Positions 28,325-37,750 of a stretch of 64,000 nt of DNA are shown here, one piece after another. The DNA comes from Planococcus sp. CP5-4_YE (GTDB lineage: Bacteria > Bacillota > Bacilli > Bacillales_A > Planococcaceae). Location of the stretch: the NCBI RefSeq assembly GCF_019042655.1, contig NZ_JAHPZO010000003.1:370689-434688 (forward strand), given 5' to 3'. The translations under genes were made by a program, and so were the position numbers. Every line of letters begins with the position of its first letter. The first letter of the stretch is position 1. Below the pieces are notes generated by a model, which was not told where the DNA came from, ran no database searches, and saw nothing but the letters and a program-made list of their open reading frames with translations.

Positions 28325-29692
28325 TTATTTGCAAGCCAGTTGATAAATGGCTTCTGCATATATCGCTGTTGCTTTTACCAAATTGTCAATATCAACGAAT
28401 TCATCGGCTTGATGCGCGACATCGAGTTCTCCCGGAAACAACATCCCGAAAGCGACGCCTTTATCAAGCACGCGTGCATAAGTGCCGCCACCGATCGCCA
28501 ATAAGTCTGCCGGCTCGCCGGTTTGCTTCTCGTAAGCCTGCTGCAGTGTTTGAATAAACGGATCGGCTGCATCGACATGATGCGGCTTTGAATTGGATAC
28601 TATATCCACTTTAATGCCTTCTATTTGATGTCCTGCCATCAATTCATCAAATGGGCAGCTGACGGAATAGCGCATGCTGACGCGTACATCGGCACGCTCT
28701 CCCGCCTTGAACCGCATGATGCCGGTATTGAATGTCGTGTCACCGGACGCATCATCCGAAAACGAGAGTCCGAGCTTTCGTCCTCTGGAATCGCCGCTGA
28801 AATAATCGGTGATAAAGCGGACGAACTCAGAACCGTCTCCCGTAACTTTATCTTGCAAAAATTTCGCGAGCAAAATGCCGGCATTGACGCCTGCATCGGG
28901 TTCCATGGCATGGGCCGATTTGCCGTATACGGTCAATACAGTCCCGTCAGCATTCGGCGTACAGTCGCCTGTCACCTTTTCCTTTTCGCAAAATTCCCGG
29001 AAAGCCGTATCCATCTCGCCGATTTCCAGTGCTAGGCTTGCCACCGCACGGTCCGGCACCATATTGGTCCGTTCCCCTGAAGTGAATTCCAGCAATTCGC
29101 CGGTTTTTGCAGCACCCAGCGTGTACTGGATGTCCGCGATGCCTTTTTCCGCATTGATGATCGGAAAATCCGCATCCGGCGCAAATCCGATATCCGGCAT
29201 TTCCTCTGTCTGGAAATAACGTTCCACGCAGCGGAAGCCGCTTTCTTCATCAGTCCCAATGATCAACCTTACTCGGCGCTTGAACTCGAATCCTGCATCC
29301 TTGACCATTTTCAGCGCCAGCCATGCAGCGATGGTCGGGCCTTTATCATCAATGGCTCCACGCCCATATAATTTCCCGTCAACGATTTCGCCGCCGAACG
29401 GGTCTTTTGTCCAACCGTCTCCAGCCGGCACGACATCCACGTGGCCAAGAATTCCGAGAAGTTCATCACCTTCTCCAGTCTCCAGATGACCTGCCACGTT
29501 ATCGACATTTTTCACCTTAAACCCTGCACGCTCTCCTTTTTCCAAAAACCAATCGAGCGCTTCTCGCACTTCTTTTCCGTAAGGAGCGCCAGGATTTCCG
29601 TCTTCGTTTAATACGCTCGGAATTGCGATCAACTCCTGCAATTCACTGAGCAATTCTTCTTTACGCCGCTCTGCTTCCTGCTGCCAATCCAT
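28325..29692 (-). CDS. pepV: Dipeptidase PepV (M20 family)
   Basis: PepV (YtjP), 455 residues, a zinc-dependent dipeptidase of the cytosol. Metal and catalytic motifs: LGILGHVDVVPAGDGW near residue 85, YGRGAIDDKGPT near 113, IGTDEESGF near 147 and FAPDADFP. Domain order (catalytic, lid insertion, catalytic) and length match the family. AAAGGAGTG precedes the ATG. Transcribed with dat; the coupling of a peptidase that releases D-containing dipeptides with a D-amino-acid transaminase is suggestive but not proof of shared function. Confidence 0.94.
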   Translation of the reverse strand: MDWQQEAERRKEELLSELQELIAIPSVLNEDGNPGAPYGKEVREALDWFLEKGERAGFKVKNVDNVAGHLETGEGDELLGILGHVDVVPAGDGWTKDPFGGEIVDGKLYGRGAIDDKGPTIAAWLALKMVKDAGFEFKRRVRLIIGTDEESGFRCVERYFQTEEMPDIGFAPDADFPIINAEKGIADIQYTLGAAKTGELLEFTSGERTNMVPDRAVASLALEIGEMDTAFREFCEKEKVTGDCTPNADGTVLTVYGKSAHAMEPDAGVNAGILLAKFLQDKVTGDGSEFVRFITDYFSGDSRGRKLGLSFSDDASGDTTFNTGIMRFKAGERADVRVSMRYSVSCPFDELMAGHQIEGIKVDIVSNSKPHHVDAADPFIQTLQQAYEKQTGEPADLLAIGGGTYARVLDKGVAFGMLFPGELDVAHQADEFVDIDNLVKATAIYAEAIYQLACK

Positions 29693-29887
29693 GCCTCACA
29701 CTCCTTTTTGTTATGGCTATTGTACACTTTTTTCAAATAATTTAAAGAACAGCCGGTTATTTTCTGCAGATATTTTCTATTTCATTCATATTAAGTTCCA
29801 GTAAAGAAAACCCAAAATCATGGAATCTGAGACGTTTTTCCGATATAATCAAATTGTCAGACAAGTCAAATTGACGGATTTTCTATA

Positions 29888-29997
29888 AAAAGGAGCTGTC
29901 TACCGCTATTATTCCTTAATCGCTGTATACACCACACTCACGCGTCCGCTAGTCTTTGCCATTGGTATTAAAGATGAAGGAGTGGTTCTTAACTTAT
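29888..29997 (+). other. Open stretch with Shine-Dalgarno but no start codon, upstream of ytzE
   Basis: AAAAAGGAG at 29887-29895 is followed by about 36 in-frame sense codons that end in a TGA overlapping the ytzE ATG (TTATGA). There is no ATG, GTG or TTG at usable distance, so I do not call a gene. It may be a relic, a frame using a rare start, or chance. Confidence 0.25.
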
Positions 29998-30217
29998 GAA
30001 ACCCACAACTGACCGCATGCTCATTCGAATCAAAGACATGTACAAGTACATTCTCGAGAACGGGACTGTGACCACACAGGATCTGGTCGATGAATTCGGC
30101 ATCACTCCTCGCACCATTCAAAGGGATTTGAATGTGTTGGCCTTTAACGAACTGATAAAAAGCCCAGTTCGGGGCAAATGGACAACGACGGAGAAAAAAG
30201 TCAAAATGACGTCCTGA
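29996..30217 (+). CDS. ytzE: YtzE, short DeoR-type helix-turn-helix regulator
   Basis: A 73-residue protein consisting of little more than a DeoR-type winged helix-turn-helix (KDMYKYILENGTVTTQDLVD, then EFGITPRTIQRDLNVLAFNEL). It is nearly identical to B. subtilis YtzE (MKPTT.RML.RIK). It lacks the sugar-binding sensor domain of full DeoR proteins. GAAGGAGTGG lies about 10 bases before the ATG. Targets are unknown. It is monocistronic and ends in a very strong terminator. Confidence 0.9.
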   Translation: MKPTTDRMLIRIKDMYKYILENGTVTTQDLVDEFGITPRTIQRDLNVLAFNELIKSPVRGKWTTTEKKVKMTS

Positions 30218-30262
30218 AAACAAAGAAAATGACCGCTAAGGCGGTCATTTTCTTTGTTTTAA
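30215..30262. terminator. Bidirectional terminator between ytzE and ytzG
   Basis: AAAACAAAGAAAATGACCGC - TAAG - its exact reverse complement: a perfect 20-bp stem with a 4-base loop, which overlaps the ends of both converging genes. Confidence 0.93.
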
Positions 30263-30958
30263 TTTAGTTAATTCATCTTCCGTCAATTCACGGTATTCCC
30301 CTAGCTCAAGCGCTTCGTCCAATTGGAGCATGCCCATCGACAAACGCTTCAAATACACCACTTGCTTATTCACGCTTTCAAACATGCGCTTGACCTGGTG
30401 GAATTTGCCTTCCGTGATAGTCAATTCGATTTCGGATTCATCTCCGCTGCGTAAAATGTGCAGCTGCGCAGGCTTTGTTTCGTAACCATCATCAAGCGTA
30501 ACACCTTGTTTGAATGCTTCTATGTCTTCATCAGTTACGGGGCTGTCGATTTTTGCGTAATAGGTTTTATCGACATGCTTTTTCGGCGACAGCAACTCGT
30601 GAGCCAATTTGCCGTCGTTTGTGATCAGCAGCAGCCCTTCCGTATCTTTATCGAGGCGCCCGACCGGAAACGGCTCGAATCGCTGCTCATCTTCCGTCAG
30701 TAAATCGATGACGGTTTCATCGAAGCGGTCTTCTGTCGCTGAAATGACGCCTTGCGGTTTGTTCATCATTAAATAGATAAACTCCCGGTAGACGACCGGT
30801 TCACCGGCGACCGATACGTCATCCGCTTTCTCATCAACGTGAAACTTCGGATCGCGCACCGTTTCGCCGTTCACTTCCACCGCTTTCGATTTCAGTAAAA
30901 TCTTAACTTCTTTTCTTGAGCCGAATCCTGAATTCGACAATAATTTATCGATTCTCAT
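30245..30958 (-). CDS. ytzG: Ribosomal small-subunit pseudouridine synthase, RsuA type
   Basis: A 237-residue RsuA/RluB-family pseudouridine synthase, probably acting on 16S rRNA position 516. An N-terminal S4 domain (MRIDKLLSNSGFGSRKEVKI, to about 60) is followed by the catalytic domain with FPVGRLDKDTEGLLLITNDG, in which the Asp of GRLDKDT is the catalytic residue. TAGGAGGAA overlaps the end of murJ, 11 bases upstream, so the two genes form an operon. Confidence 0.93.
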   Translation of the reverse strand: MRIDKLLSNSGFGSRKEVKILLKSKAVEVNGETVRDPKFHVDEKADDVSVAGEPVVYREFIYLMMNKPQGVISATEDRFDETVIDLLTEDEQRFEPFPVGRLDKDTEGLLLITNDGKLAHELLSPKKHVDKTYYAKIDSPVTDEDIEAFKQGVTLDDGYETKPAQLHILRSGDESEIELTITEGKFHQVKRMFESVNKQVVYLKRLSMGMLQLDEALELGEYRELTEDELTKLKQRK

Positions 30959-30969
30959 ATCATTTCCTC

Positions 30970-32574
30970 CTAGAAGCCGAAGCGTCTTGTAATGCGCGTA
31001 ATTCTCGCGCCGAGCAGCTTCTGGGCAAGCCCTGTCTTCAAGCTGAGGTATCCGTAAACAATAGCGCCGACCCCGCCGACTAAGATGATGCGGATCATCG
31101 ACAATAATTTATTGTCCATGCCGATAATATAATCGAGACCGTTCATTGCAAAATACACAGCGAACGCCATGACGGCATTCAAGATGAGAATGAGCAAAAT
31201 GCGGCGGAACACCATTTTCGAGCGGTAATTCATTACCTTTGAAATGACGATCATGTTCATCGTGATCGCGACGACATAGCCGATGATCGTTGCAGCGATC
31301 GCGCCGTCCGTCTCGAACCACATGATCAGCGGCGTATTCAGCAATGCTTTAAGCCCGAGACCGATCAACAAGTTGATGATGATCCATTTCTGTTTATTGA
31401 TCCCCTGTAAGATGGAAGCTGTCACAGGGAATGCGGCAAAAAGGATCGCAACCGGTAAATAATGCGCCAAAATCTCCGAACCAATCTCACTCACTTGATA
31501 AAAGACATGATAAAGCTCATCCGACAGCATCGTCATGCCGATGACTGCAGGCAAGGTCAAGAACAAGATCAGCTGGAATGACTGGTCCAATGTTTTCGTT
31601 ACTTGCAGATGTTCGTTGCGCGTGAAATGCTTCGTGATGAGCGGAATGAGCGCCATCGAGAAGCCCGTCGCAAGCATTACTGGAATCATGACCAGCTTAT
31701 GGGCAGTCAAATTCAAGATTCCAAGAAGGTCCGTCTCCATGATATTATTGCCGGCTGCCATTGCCCGGTTGAAGGTCATCAAATCGACGAATTGGAACAA
31801 GGGATTGGCGATGCCAAGAAAAATGACCGGTACGGCGTATAGCAGGATTTCACGGTACATATCCCGCAACCGCACATCGTAAGATTCAACGGATGTTGCG
31901 AGTAGCTGATTATATTCCGGCTTCTTTTTACGCCAGAAATAATACAAAGTGACAAGCCCGCCGAGCGCACCGATTGCAGCGGACAATACAGCGAACTGGA
32001 TAGCGGTCTTCGGCGTGCCGTCAAAAAGGTAAATGACGGCGAATGCGCCGCCGAGTAAAAAGATGATGCGGACGATCTGTTCGATCAATTGCGACACGGC
32101 GGTCGGCATCATATAGTTATAGCCTTGGAAAAAGCCGCGCCACAGACTCATGAACGGCACGACGATCAATGCGAAGCTGACCCAGCGAATCGCATCAGCG
32201 ATATCGTTTACCGAATAGAGGATTTCATCTTCCGAAATGGTAATACGCGCGAGCGGTTCGGCCAGCAGATAAAGCGCCAAAAACGATATAAAGCCGGTAA
32301 TCATCATCGTCAGCAAGCCTGAGCGCAATAATCGCCTCCCGGTTTCGTAATCCCCGAGCGAATTGTATTTAGCCGTAAACTTGGAAAACGCGATCGGCGC
32401 ACCCGAAATCGCCAGCGCAAGCATCAAGTTATACGGTATGTATGCGTACTGGTAAAGTCCGATATTATCTGCTCCAACCATGCTGTAGAACGGGATGATG
32501 TAGATGACGCCGAGCAATTTCGACAGAAATAAACCTAAAGTTAAAATGGCGGTACCTTTAATTAATGAGGACAT
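30970..32574 (-). CDS. murJ: Lipid II flippase / MOP-family membrane protein (YtgP, MurJ)
   Basis: A 534-residue polytopic membrane protein of the MOP/MVF superfamily with about 14 hydrophobic helices (for example GTAILTLGLFLSKLLGVIYI at the N terminus). B. subtilis YtgP is the lipid II flippase MurJ, and this protein aligns with it in order and length. The frame continues upstream, but the ATG at 32574 follows CAGGGAGTG and opens with MSSLIKGT as in homologues. Followed by ytzG in the same transcript. Confidence 0.9.
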   Translation of the reverse strand: MSSLIKGTAILTLGLFLSKLLGVIYIIPFYSMVGADNIGLYQYAYIPYNLMLALAISGAPIAFSKFTAKYNSLGDYETGRRLLRSGLLTMMITGFISFLALYLLAEPLARITISEDEILYSVNDIADAIRWVSFALIVVPFMSLWRGFFQGYNYMMPTAVSQLIEQIVRIIFLLGGAFAVIYLFDGTPKTAIQFAVLSAAIGALGGLVTLYYFWRKKKPEYNQLLATSVESYDVRLRDMYREILLYAVPVIFLGIANPLFQFVDLMTFNRAMAAGNNIMETDLLGILNLTAHKLVMIPVMLATGFSMALIPLITKHFTRNEHLQVTKTLDQSFQLILFLTLPAVIGMTMLSDELYHVFYQVSEIGSEILAHYLPVAILFAAFPVTASILQGINKQKWIIINLLIGLGLKALLNTPLIMWFETDGAIAATIIGYVVAITMNMIVISKVMNYRSKMVFRRILLILILNAVMAFAVYFAMNGLDYIIGMDNKLLSMIRIILVGGVGAIVYGYLSLKTGLAQKLLGARITRITRRFGF

Positions 32575-32705
32575 TTTGCACTCCCTGACTTTGTTCAAAA
32601 TAAAAAGCAATCTACACGATAGTTTACACCTATAGACAAAATTACTCAACGTGTTTTGCCTCATCGTGTATACTGAAAAGAAAAACGAAAGTGAGTTTTT
32701 ATTAT

Positions 32706-33992
32706 ATGTATGACATCATTATCATCGGCGGAGGCCCATCCGGCTTAATGGCCTCCATCGCTGCCGCATCGAATGGCAAGCGCGTGCTGCTCGTCGAAAA
32801 AGGCAAAAAGCTCGGCAAGAAATTGATCATCTCCGGCGGCGGCCGCTGCAATGTAACAAACCGCCTGCCTTTAGAAGAAATCGTCCGCCACATTCCTGGA
32901 AATGGACGCTTTATGTATAGCCCGTTTTCCGTATTCAATAACGAAGACATCATCGAGTTTTTCGAAAACCTTGGCGTCGCGTTAAAAGAAGAAGACCACG
33001 GCCGCATGTTCCCTGTGTCAAACCGCGCTCAAGACGTCGCGGATGCGATGTTTAGCGAGATGGACCGGCTCGGCGTCGAGCGAAAACTCGATTCCCCCGT
33101 CAAAAGCTTGCTGATGAACGACGATAAAGTGACCGGCATCCGCCTGCACTCAGGCGAGGAATTCGAATCGCACGCGGTCGTTGTCGCGGTCGGCGGCAAA
33201 GCCGTCCCACAAACCGGATCGACCGGAGACGGCTATCCGTGGGCGGAAAAAGCGGGACACACTGTCACCGACCTGTATCCGACGGAAGTTCCTTTATTGT
33301 CGAATGAACCGTTCATCAAATCACGCGACCTGCAAGGCCTTGCCCTGCGCGATGTCGCCGTCACGGTGCTCAACAAGAAAAACAAAGCACTCGTCACTCA
33401 TCAGATGGACATGCTGTTCACCCATTTCGGGCTGAGCGGGCCGGCCATCCTGCGCTGCAGCCAGTACGTCGTCAAGGAAATGAAGAAAAACGGCGGCCAA
33501 GCGGTCACCGTCCGCATCAATTCCATGCCGGAGGACAATGCGGAATCGGCTTTCCAGCTGCTTAACAAGCTAATGAAAGACGAACCGAAAAAAGCGTTGA
33601 AGAACGTTTGGAAAAGCTTAGCCCAGGAACGCTGGTTGTTGTTCCTATTGGACCGCGCAGGCATCGACCCGCAATTGACCGGCGCAGAATTGCCATCGGA
33701 TAAAGTCCGTGCACTCGCTGCTGAAATGACAGCATTTACGATGACCGTCTCCGGCACGCAGCCGATCGAAAAAGCGTTCGTCACAGGCGGCGGCGTATCG
33801 ATCAAGGAAATCGAGCCGAAAACGATGCATTCGAAGAAAAAGCCCGGCTTGTTCTTCTGCGGCGAGATCCTCGACATCCACGGCTACACCGGCGGCTATA
33901 ATATCACGTCCGCCCTTGTCACCGGACACGTCGCAGGAAAAAACGCAGCTGAGTTCGCTGCTTCTTATCAAACCGAAAGCCCCATTGCTTAA
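32706..33992 (+). CDS. ytfP: YtfP, FAD/NAD(P)-dependent oxidoreductase of the BaiN/HI0933 family
   Basis: A 428-residue flavoprotein. FAD-binding dinucleotide fold at the start ([20 protein letters not shown]), then [11 protein letters not shown] near residue 47, [18 protein letters not shown] near 165, and the C-terminal [20 protein letters not shown], all diagnostic for the family. The physiological substrate is unknown. I use the ATG at 32706; a GTG at 32691 in the same frame is possible, since the GAAAGTGAG site overlaps it. Divergent from murJ. Confidence 0.9.
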   Translation: MYDIIIIGGGPSGLMASIAAASNGKRVLLVEKGKKLGKKLIISGGGRCNVTNRLPLEEIVRHIPGNGRFMYSPFSVFNNEDIIEFFENLGVALKEEDHGRMFPVSNRAQDVADAMFSEMDRLGVERKLDSPVKSLLMNDDKVTGIRLHSGEEFESHAVVVAVGGKAVPQTGSTGDGYPWAEKAGHTVTDLYPTEVPLLSNEPFIKSRDLQGLALRDVAVTVLNKKNKALVTHQMDMLFTHFGLSGPAILRCSQYVVKEMKKNGGQAVTVRINSMPEDNAESAFQLLNKLMKDEPKKALKNVWKSLAQERWLLFLLDRAGIDPQLTGAELPSDKVRALAAEMTAFTMTVSGTQPIEKAFVTGGGVSIKEIEPKTMHSKKKPGLFFCGEILDIHGYTGGYNITSALVTGHVAGKNAAEFAASYQTESPIA

Positions 33993-34010
33993 GCAATGGG
34001 CTTTTTTCTT
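33974..34010 (+). terminator. ytfP terminator
   Basis: CCCATTGC - TTAA - GCAATGGG followed by CTTTTTT; the stop codon of ytfP is in the loop. Confidence 0.9.
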
Positions 34011-34096
34011 TGGAATGAAGAGAAAATTAATGGGGCTTTACTTCTTGACGTACACGGAATCAAAGATAGCGAGTGTTTTCCTGTGGAAATGTCATT

Positions 34097-34305
34097 GAGC
34101 ATTGAAGTAAAGTTCACCTTGATAGTCGCCGCCCTGCTTTGGGTTGGCCTCTTGCAATAAGCCAGGAAGAACACCTGTCTTATTGCATCGGCTCACCCTG
34201 GGCGCTTGGCGGCTGAGCGATTTCATTGTGTGAAGACTGTTTAAGCAGATCAACTTTTTTATTAAGTTACCGGCTAGTGGGGAAATGGCTTCCCTAGTTG
34301 AGCGT
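34097..34305. repeat. Structured intergenic repeat, copy 1
   Basis: Core at 34154-34243 (90 bases). It contains a stem GCAATAAG-C-CAGG / CCTG-T-CTTATTGC with a 7-base loop, then a second hairpin from TCGGCTCA to TGAGCGA around CGC-TTG-GCG. Flanks on both sides (CGCCGCC..GCTTTGGGTT and GGCTAGTGGGG) also recur in copy 2. Confidence 0.8.
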
Positions 34306-34344
34306 GGAATATGATAGTGAGAGTTTTCTTGCGCAAATAATATT

Positions 34345-34553
34345 GAACATTGATTTAAGTCTCATCTTAGTATTCGCCGCCTAGCTTTGGGTTATCCTTT
34401 GGCAATAAGCCAGGAAGAGCACCTGTCTTATTGCGTCGGCTCACCCCTGACGCTTGGCGGCTGAGCGATTTCGTTGTTTGAAGACTGTTTAATCGGCTCT
34501 GCTTCTGTAGCCAGTTGCTGGCTAGTGGGGGAATCGCTTCCTGAGATGGTGCG
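34345..34553. repeat. Structured intergenic repeat, copy 2
   Basis: Core at 34402-34491, 83 of 90 bases identical to copy 1 and in the same orientation, 248 bases apart. The stem of the first hairpin is fully kept; the changes fall in the loop (AAGAACA to AAGAGCA) and between the hairpins, a pattern that suggests a conserved structure. Confidence 0.8.
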
Positions 34554-34720
34554 TCTGACAAGTTGGTGCTTGAACAGGTTAAGTTTGTTGATTTATTTGG
34601 TGGATGAAGAAACACGATACTTCATTCTTCGATCTGTTTAAAGCAAGCTACAGAATTTGTTGCATCTCCACACTTCACTTTAAATGGACTGAAGAAACGA
34701 TCTTCCACTCTAAAATTATA

Positions 34721-34904
34721 GACGGAGCGGAAATGGCTGACTCCTGGGGGACCGAGCGGGCTGGCGAGACAAATGTGCCAGGCTCTTCGGCACATTGGCT
34801 CAACACCCGCCCCATACCCGGGCAGCTGAAAGCGCGACGTCCTGTCGCATCAGCTGCATGACTCGCATCCTGCGAGCCTCAAGCAGCCATTGGAGCACAG
34901 TCGA
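34721..34904. repeat. Multi-hairpin element with imperfect terminal inverted repeats
   Basis: Ends GACGGAGCGGAAATGGCTG and CAGCCATTGGAGCACAGTC are imperfect inverted repeats. Inside are AATGTGCC/GGCACATT (34772-34796), CAGCTGA..CGAC/GTCG..TCAGCTG (34823-34856) and CTCGCA-TCC-TGCGAG (34862-34876), plus GCGGG/CCCGC arms. The style (GGAGCGGAAATGG...CCATTGGAGC) resembles dispersed intergenic repeats I know from Bacillaceae and Planococcaceae genomes. Confidence 0.7.
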
Positions 34905-34969
34905 TAAGAAGAAGCTTATCCACTCACTTCTCTAATCTTTCCTGTCACATTCATACTCAAATCACCACA

Positions 34970-35006
34970 AAAAAAGCCGCCAGAGAAATTTCCCTGGCGG
35001 CTTTCA
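34970..35006 (-). terminator. leuS terminator
   Basis: AAAGCCGCCAGGGAAATTTCTCTGGCGGCTTT-type stem on the minus strand followed by TTTTTT, just after the leuS stop. Confidence 0.9.
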
Positions 35007-35010
35007 TTAT

Positions 35011-37422
35011 TTATCCTACAACGATATTAACCAATTTCCCTGGAATAGCGATGACTTTGCGTACTTGCTTGCCTTCTGCCGCTTTTTGGACGTGCTCGTC
35101 GGCGAGTGCCGCTTCTTCCAGTTGTTCTTTCGTGCTGTCTTTTGCGACAGTCAGCTTGCTTCTGACTTTGCCATTCACTTGGACAACGATCTCGACTTCA
35201 TCATCGACCAGTTTCGACTCGTCGAACGTTGGCCATGCTTCATACGTTATCGTCTCGCTATGCCCAAGTTTGTTCCAAAGCTCTTCGGCCAAATGCGGCG
35301 CGATCGGCGATAGCATTTTCACGAAGCCTTCGATATATTCTTTCGGCAAGCTCTCGGCTTTATACGCTTCATTGATGAATACCATCATTTGCGAAATCGC
35401 CGTATTAAAGCGAAGGCCGTCGAAGTCTTCGGTTACTTTCTTGACGGTCTGGTTGTAGACTTTCTCCAGTTTGCCATCATTTTGGTCGCTGACTTTGCCC
35501 GAAATTGTTCCGTCTTCGATCAGCAAACGCCAAACGCGGTCAAGGAAACGGCGAGATCCGTCTAGTCCGTTCGTCGACCAGGCGATGGACGCTTCGAGCG
35601 GCCCCATGAACATTTCATACATGCGCAGCGTATCCGCGCCGTGGCTTTCGATGATTTGGTCCGGGTTGACGACATTGCCTTTGGATTTCGACATTTTCTC
35701 ATTGCCTTCACCGAGAATCATCCCTTGGTTGAACAATTTTTGGAATGGCTCTTTCGTCGGCACGACGCCAAGGTCATACAGCACTTTATGCCAGAACCGC
35801 GCATACAATAAGTGAAGGACGGCGTGTTCCGCACCACCGATATAGACATCCACCGGAAGCCAGCGTTTCAATAATTCCGGATCCGCGATCGCTTCGTCGT
35901 TTGTCGGATCGATAAAGCGCAAATAATACCAGCAGCTGCCTGCCCATTGCGGCATCGTGTTCGTTTCGCGGCGGCCTTTCATGCCGGTTTCAGGATGCGT
36001 GACATTAACCCATTCTTCGATATTGGCAAGCGGTGATTCGCCTGTCCCGCTCGGCTTGATATCCGTTGTGACCGGAAGTTCCAGCGGCAAATCCTTATCA
36101 TCGACCGGAGACATCGTGCCGTCTTCCCAGTGGATGATCGGAATCGGTTCGCCCCAATAGCGCTGGCGGCTGAACAGCCAGTCGCGCAAACGGTAGGTGA
36201 TTTTCTTCTCGCCGACGCCTTGTTGCTCAAGCCAGTCGATCGCTTTTCCAATCGCTTCGGTTTTGTTCAAGCCGTCAAGGAAACCGGAGTTGACGAGTTC
36301 GCCGTCGCCAGCGTAAGCTTCTTCGTCGATGTTGCCGCCTGAGACGACTTCGACGATCGGCAGCTCGAATTGTTTCGCAAATTCATAATCGCGTTCGTCA
36401 TGTGCCGGCACGGCCATGATCGCGCCTGTCCCGTATGTCGCGAGGACATAATCGGCAATCCAGATCGGCATTTTCTCGCCGCTTGCCGGATTGATCGCAT
36501 AAGCTCCGGTGAAGACACCCGTCTTGTCTTTTGCAAGATCCGTACGCTCCAAATCGCTTTTCGTTTTTACTTTGTCGATATAGGCAGCAACTGCTTCACT
36601 TTGTTCGGATGTCGTGATTTCCCCAACCAATTTATGTTCCGGAGCAAGCACCGCGTAAGTTGCGCCGAAAATCGTATCTGGGCGCGTGGTGAAGGCGCGG
36701 AAAGAAAGCCCTGTGCCGTCGATTTTGAATTCGAGCTCGGCCCCTTCGGATTTGCCGATCCAGTTGCGTTGCATGTCCTTCAAGCTTTCCGGCCAATCAA
36801 GTTCGTTCAAGTCTTCAAGCAAGCGGTCTGCGTATTCCGTGATCCGCAACACCCATTGGCGCATTGGGCGGCGTTCGACTGGATGGCCCCCACGCTCAGA
36901 AACCCCGTCGACCACTTCTTCATTGGCAAGGACGGTGCCGAGTGCCGGGCACCAGTTGACCGCTACTTCATCGACATATGCCAAGCCTTTATTATAAAGC
37001 TGGATGAAAATCCATTGCGTCCATTTATAATAGTTTGGGTCGGTCGTGTTGATTTCACGGTCCCAATCATACGAGAAGCCAAGTTCCTGGATTTGGCGCT
37101 TGAAGGTCTCGATGTTTTTCGCCGTGAATTCCGCAGGGTCGTTTCCAGTATCGAGTGCGTATTGCTCAGCCGGCAAACCGAATGCATCCCAGCCCATCGG
37201 ATGAAGCACATCAAAGCCTTGCATGCGTTTTTGACGGCTTAAGATATCGGTCGCTGTGTAGCCTTCCGGATGCCCGACGTGAAGCCCAGCGCCTGACGGA
37301 TACGGGAACATATCGAGTGCATAGAATTTTTCTTTGCCCGGCGTGTTCTCTGTTTTGAAGGTTTTGTTTTCTTGCCAATGTTGCTGCCATTTCTTTTCGA
37401 TTTCTTTGTGGTTAAAAGACAT
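35011..37422 (-). CDS. leuS: Leucyl-tRNA synthetase
   Basis: LeuS, 803 residues, class Ia synthetase with editing domain. HIGH-type motif [12 protein letters not shown] near residue 50, CP1 editing domain with [12 protein letters not shown] near 225 and [15 protein letters not shown] near 320, KMSKS in [16 protein letters not shown] near 575, and a C-terminal anticodon-binding domain. AGAGGAGG sits upstream of the ATG at 37422; an in-frame TTG two codons earlier is less likely. Expression is governed by the leucine T-box at 37488-37715. Confidence 0.97.
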   Translation of the reverse strand: MSFNHKEIEKKWQQHWQENKTFKTENTPGKEKFYALDMFPYPSGAGLHVGHPEGYTATDILSRQKRMQGFDVLHPMGWDAFGLPAEQYALDTGNDPAEFTAKNIETFKRQIQELGFSYDWDREINTTDPNYYKWTQWIFIQLYNKGLAYVDEVAVNWCPALGTVLANEEVVDGVSERGGHPVERRPMRQWVLRITEYADRLLEDLNELDWPESLKDMQRNWIGKSEGAELEFKIDGTGLSFRAFTTRPDTIFGATYAVLAPEHKLVGEITTSEQSEAVAAYIDKVKTKSDLERTDLAKDKTGVFTGAYAINPASGEKMPIWIADYVLATYGTGAIMAVPAHDERDYEFAKQFELPIVEVVSGGNIDEEAYAGDGELVNSGFLDGLNKTEAIGKAIDWLEQQGVGEKKITYRLRDWLFSRQRYWGEPIPIIHWEDGTMSPVDDKDLPLELPVTTDIKPSGTGESPLANIEEWVNVTHPETGMKGRRETNTMPQWAGSCWYYLRFIDPTNDEAIADPELLKRWLPVDVYIGGAEHAVLHLLYARFWHKVLYDLGVVPTKEPFQKLFNQGMILGEGNEKMSKSKGNVVNPDQIIESHGADTLRMYEMFMGPLEASIAWSTNGLDGSRRFLDRVWRLLIEDGTISGKVSDQNDGKLEKVYNQTVKKVTEDFDGLRFNTAISQMMVFINEAYKAESLPKEYIEGFVKMLSPIAPHLAEELWNKLGHSETITYEAWPTFDESKLVDDEVEIVVQVNGKVRSKLTVAKDSTKEQLEEAALADEHVQKAAEGKQVRKVIAIPGKLVNIVVG

Positions 37423-37487
37423 TTCCAATTTTCCTCCTCTAAATACAAGCGGATGTCCGCATGCCCTGCATAGTTTTCAGCAAAATA

Positions 37488-37715
37488 AAAAATCCCGCCC
37501 CTTAAATAAACTAAGGGACGGGATTTTTCCCGCGGTACCACCCAAATTAGCGATTGCTCGCTCAACTTGATTCCTTAACGCGGAAAACGGCGCAATGATT
37601 GCGCAGACTCCAAGGTGAGTTCAAACATCCTGCATGCCGGCTTGCACCACCCGCCGGCTCTCTTTGCTGCATGATCTGTCCTACTGCTCCTCTTCACGGC
37701 CATTTGCTATTGATT
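37488..37715 (-). promoter_or_regulatory. Leucine T-box leader of leuS
   Basis: Minus strand contains GGGTGGTACCGCGGG (37543-37529) followed by the terminator CCCGTCCCTT...AAGGGGCGGG with TTTTTT (about 37528-37488). Stem I features AGTAGGACAG and AGAGAGCCGGCGG...CCGGC are present, and the specifier loop TGAACTCACC gives CTC, a leucine codon (37618-37616), in agreement with leuS. Confidence 0.93.
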
Positions 37716-37717
37716 TC

Positions 37718-37746
37718 ATTTTAGCTGAGCGCTTGTTTTTATGCAA
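37718..37746 (-). promoter_or_regulatory. Probable leuS promoter
   Basis: Minus strand TTGCAT (37746-37741), 17-base spacer, TAAAAT (37723-37718), right in front of the T-box leader and just behind the scoB stop. Confidence 0.6.
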
Positions 37747-37750
37747 TAGC

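Larger units (their letters stand above)
34011..34969. other. Long intergenic region between ytfP and leuS, structured repeats, no gene
   Basis: About 1 kb without a convincing gene. It contains two related hairpin-forming elements (34097-34305 and 34345-34553), a stretch with nothing I recognise (about 34560-34720), and a third multi-hairpin element (34721-34904). Short open frames here lack ribosome-binding sites and cross the repeats, so I do not call them. Confidence 0.75.

Noticed and set aside
34604..34861. 85-codon open frame in the ytfP-leuS gap
   Set aside because: No ribosome-binding site, no recognisable protein, and it runs through the multi-hairpin repeat.
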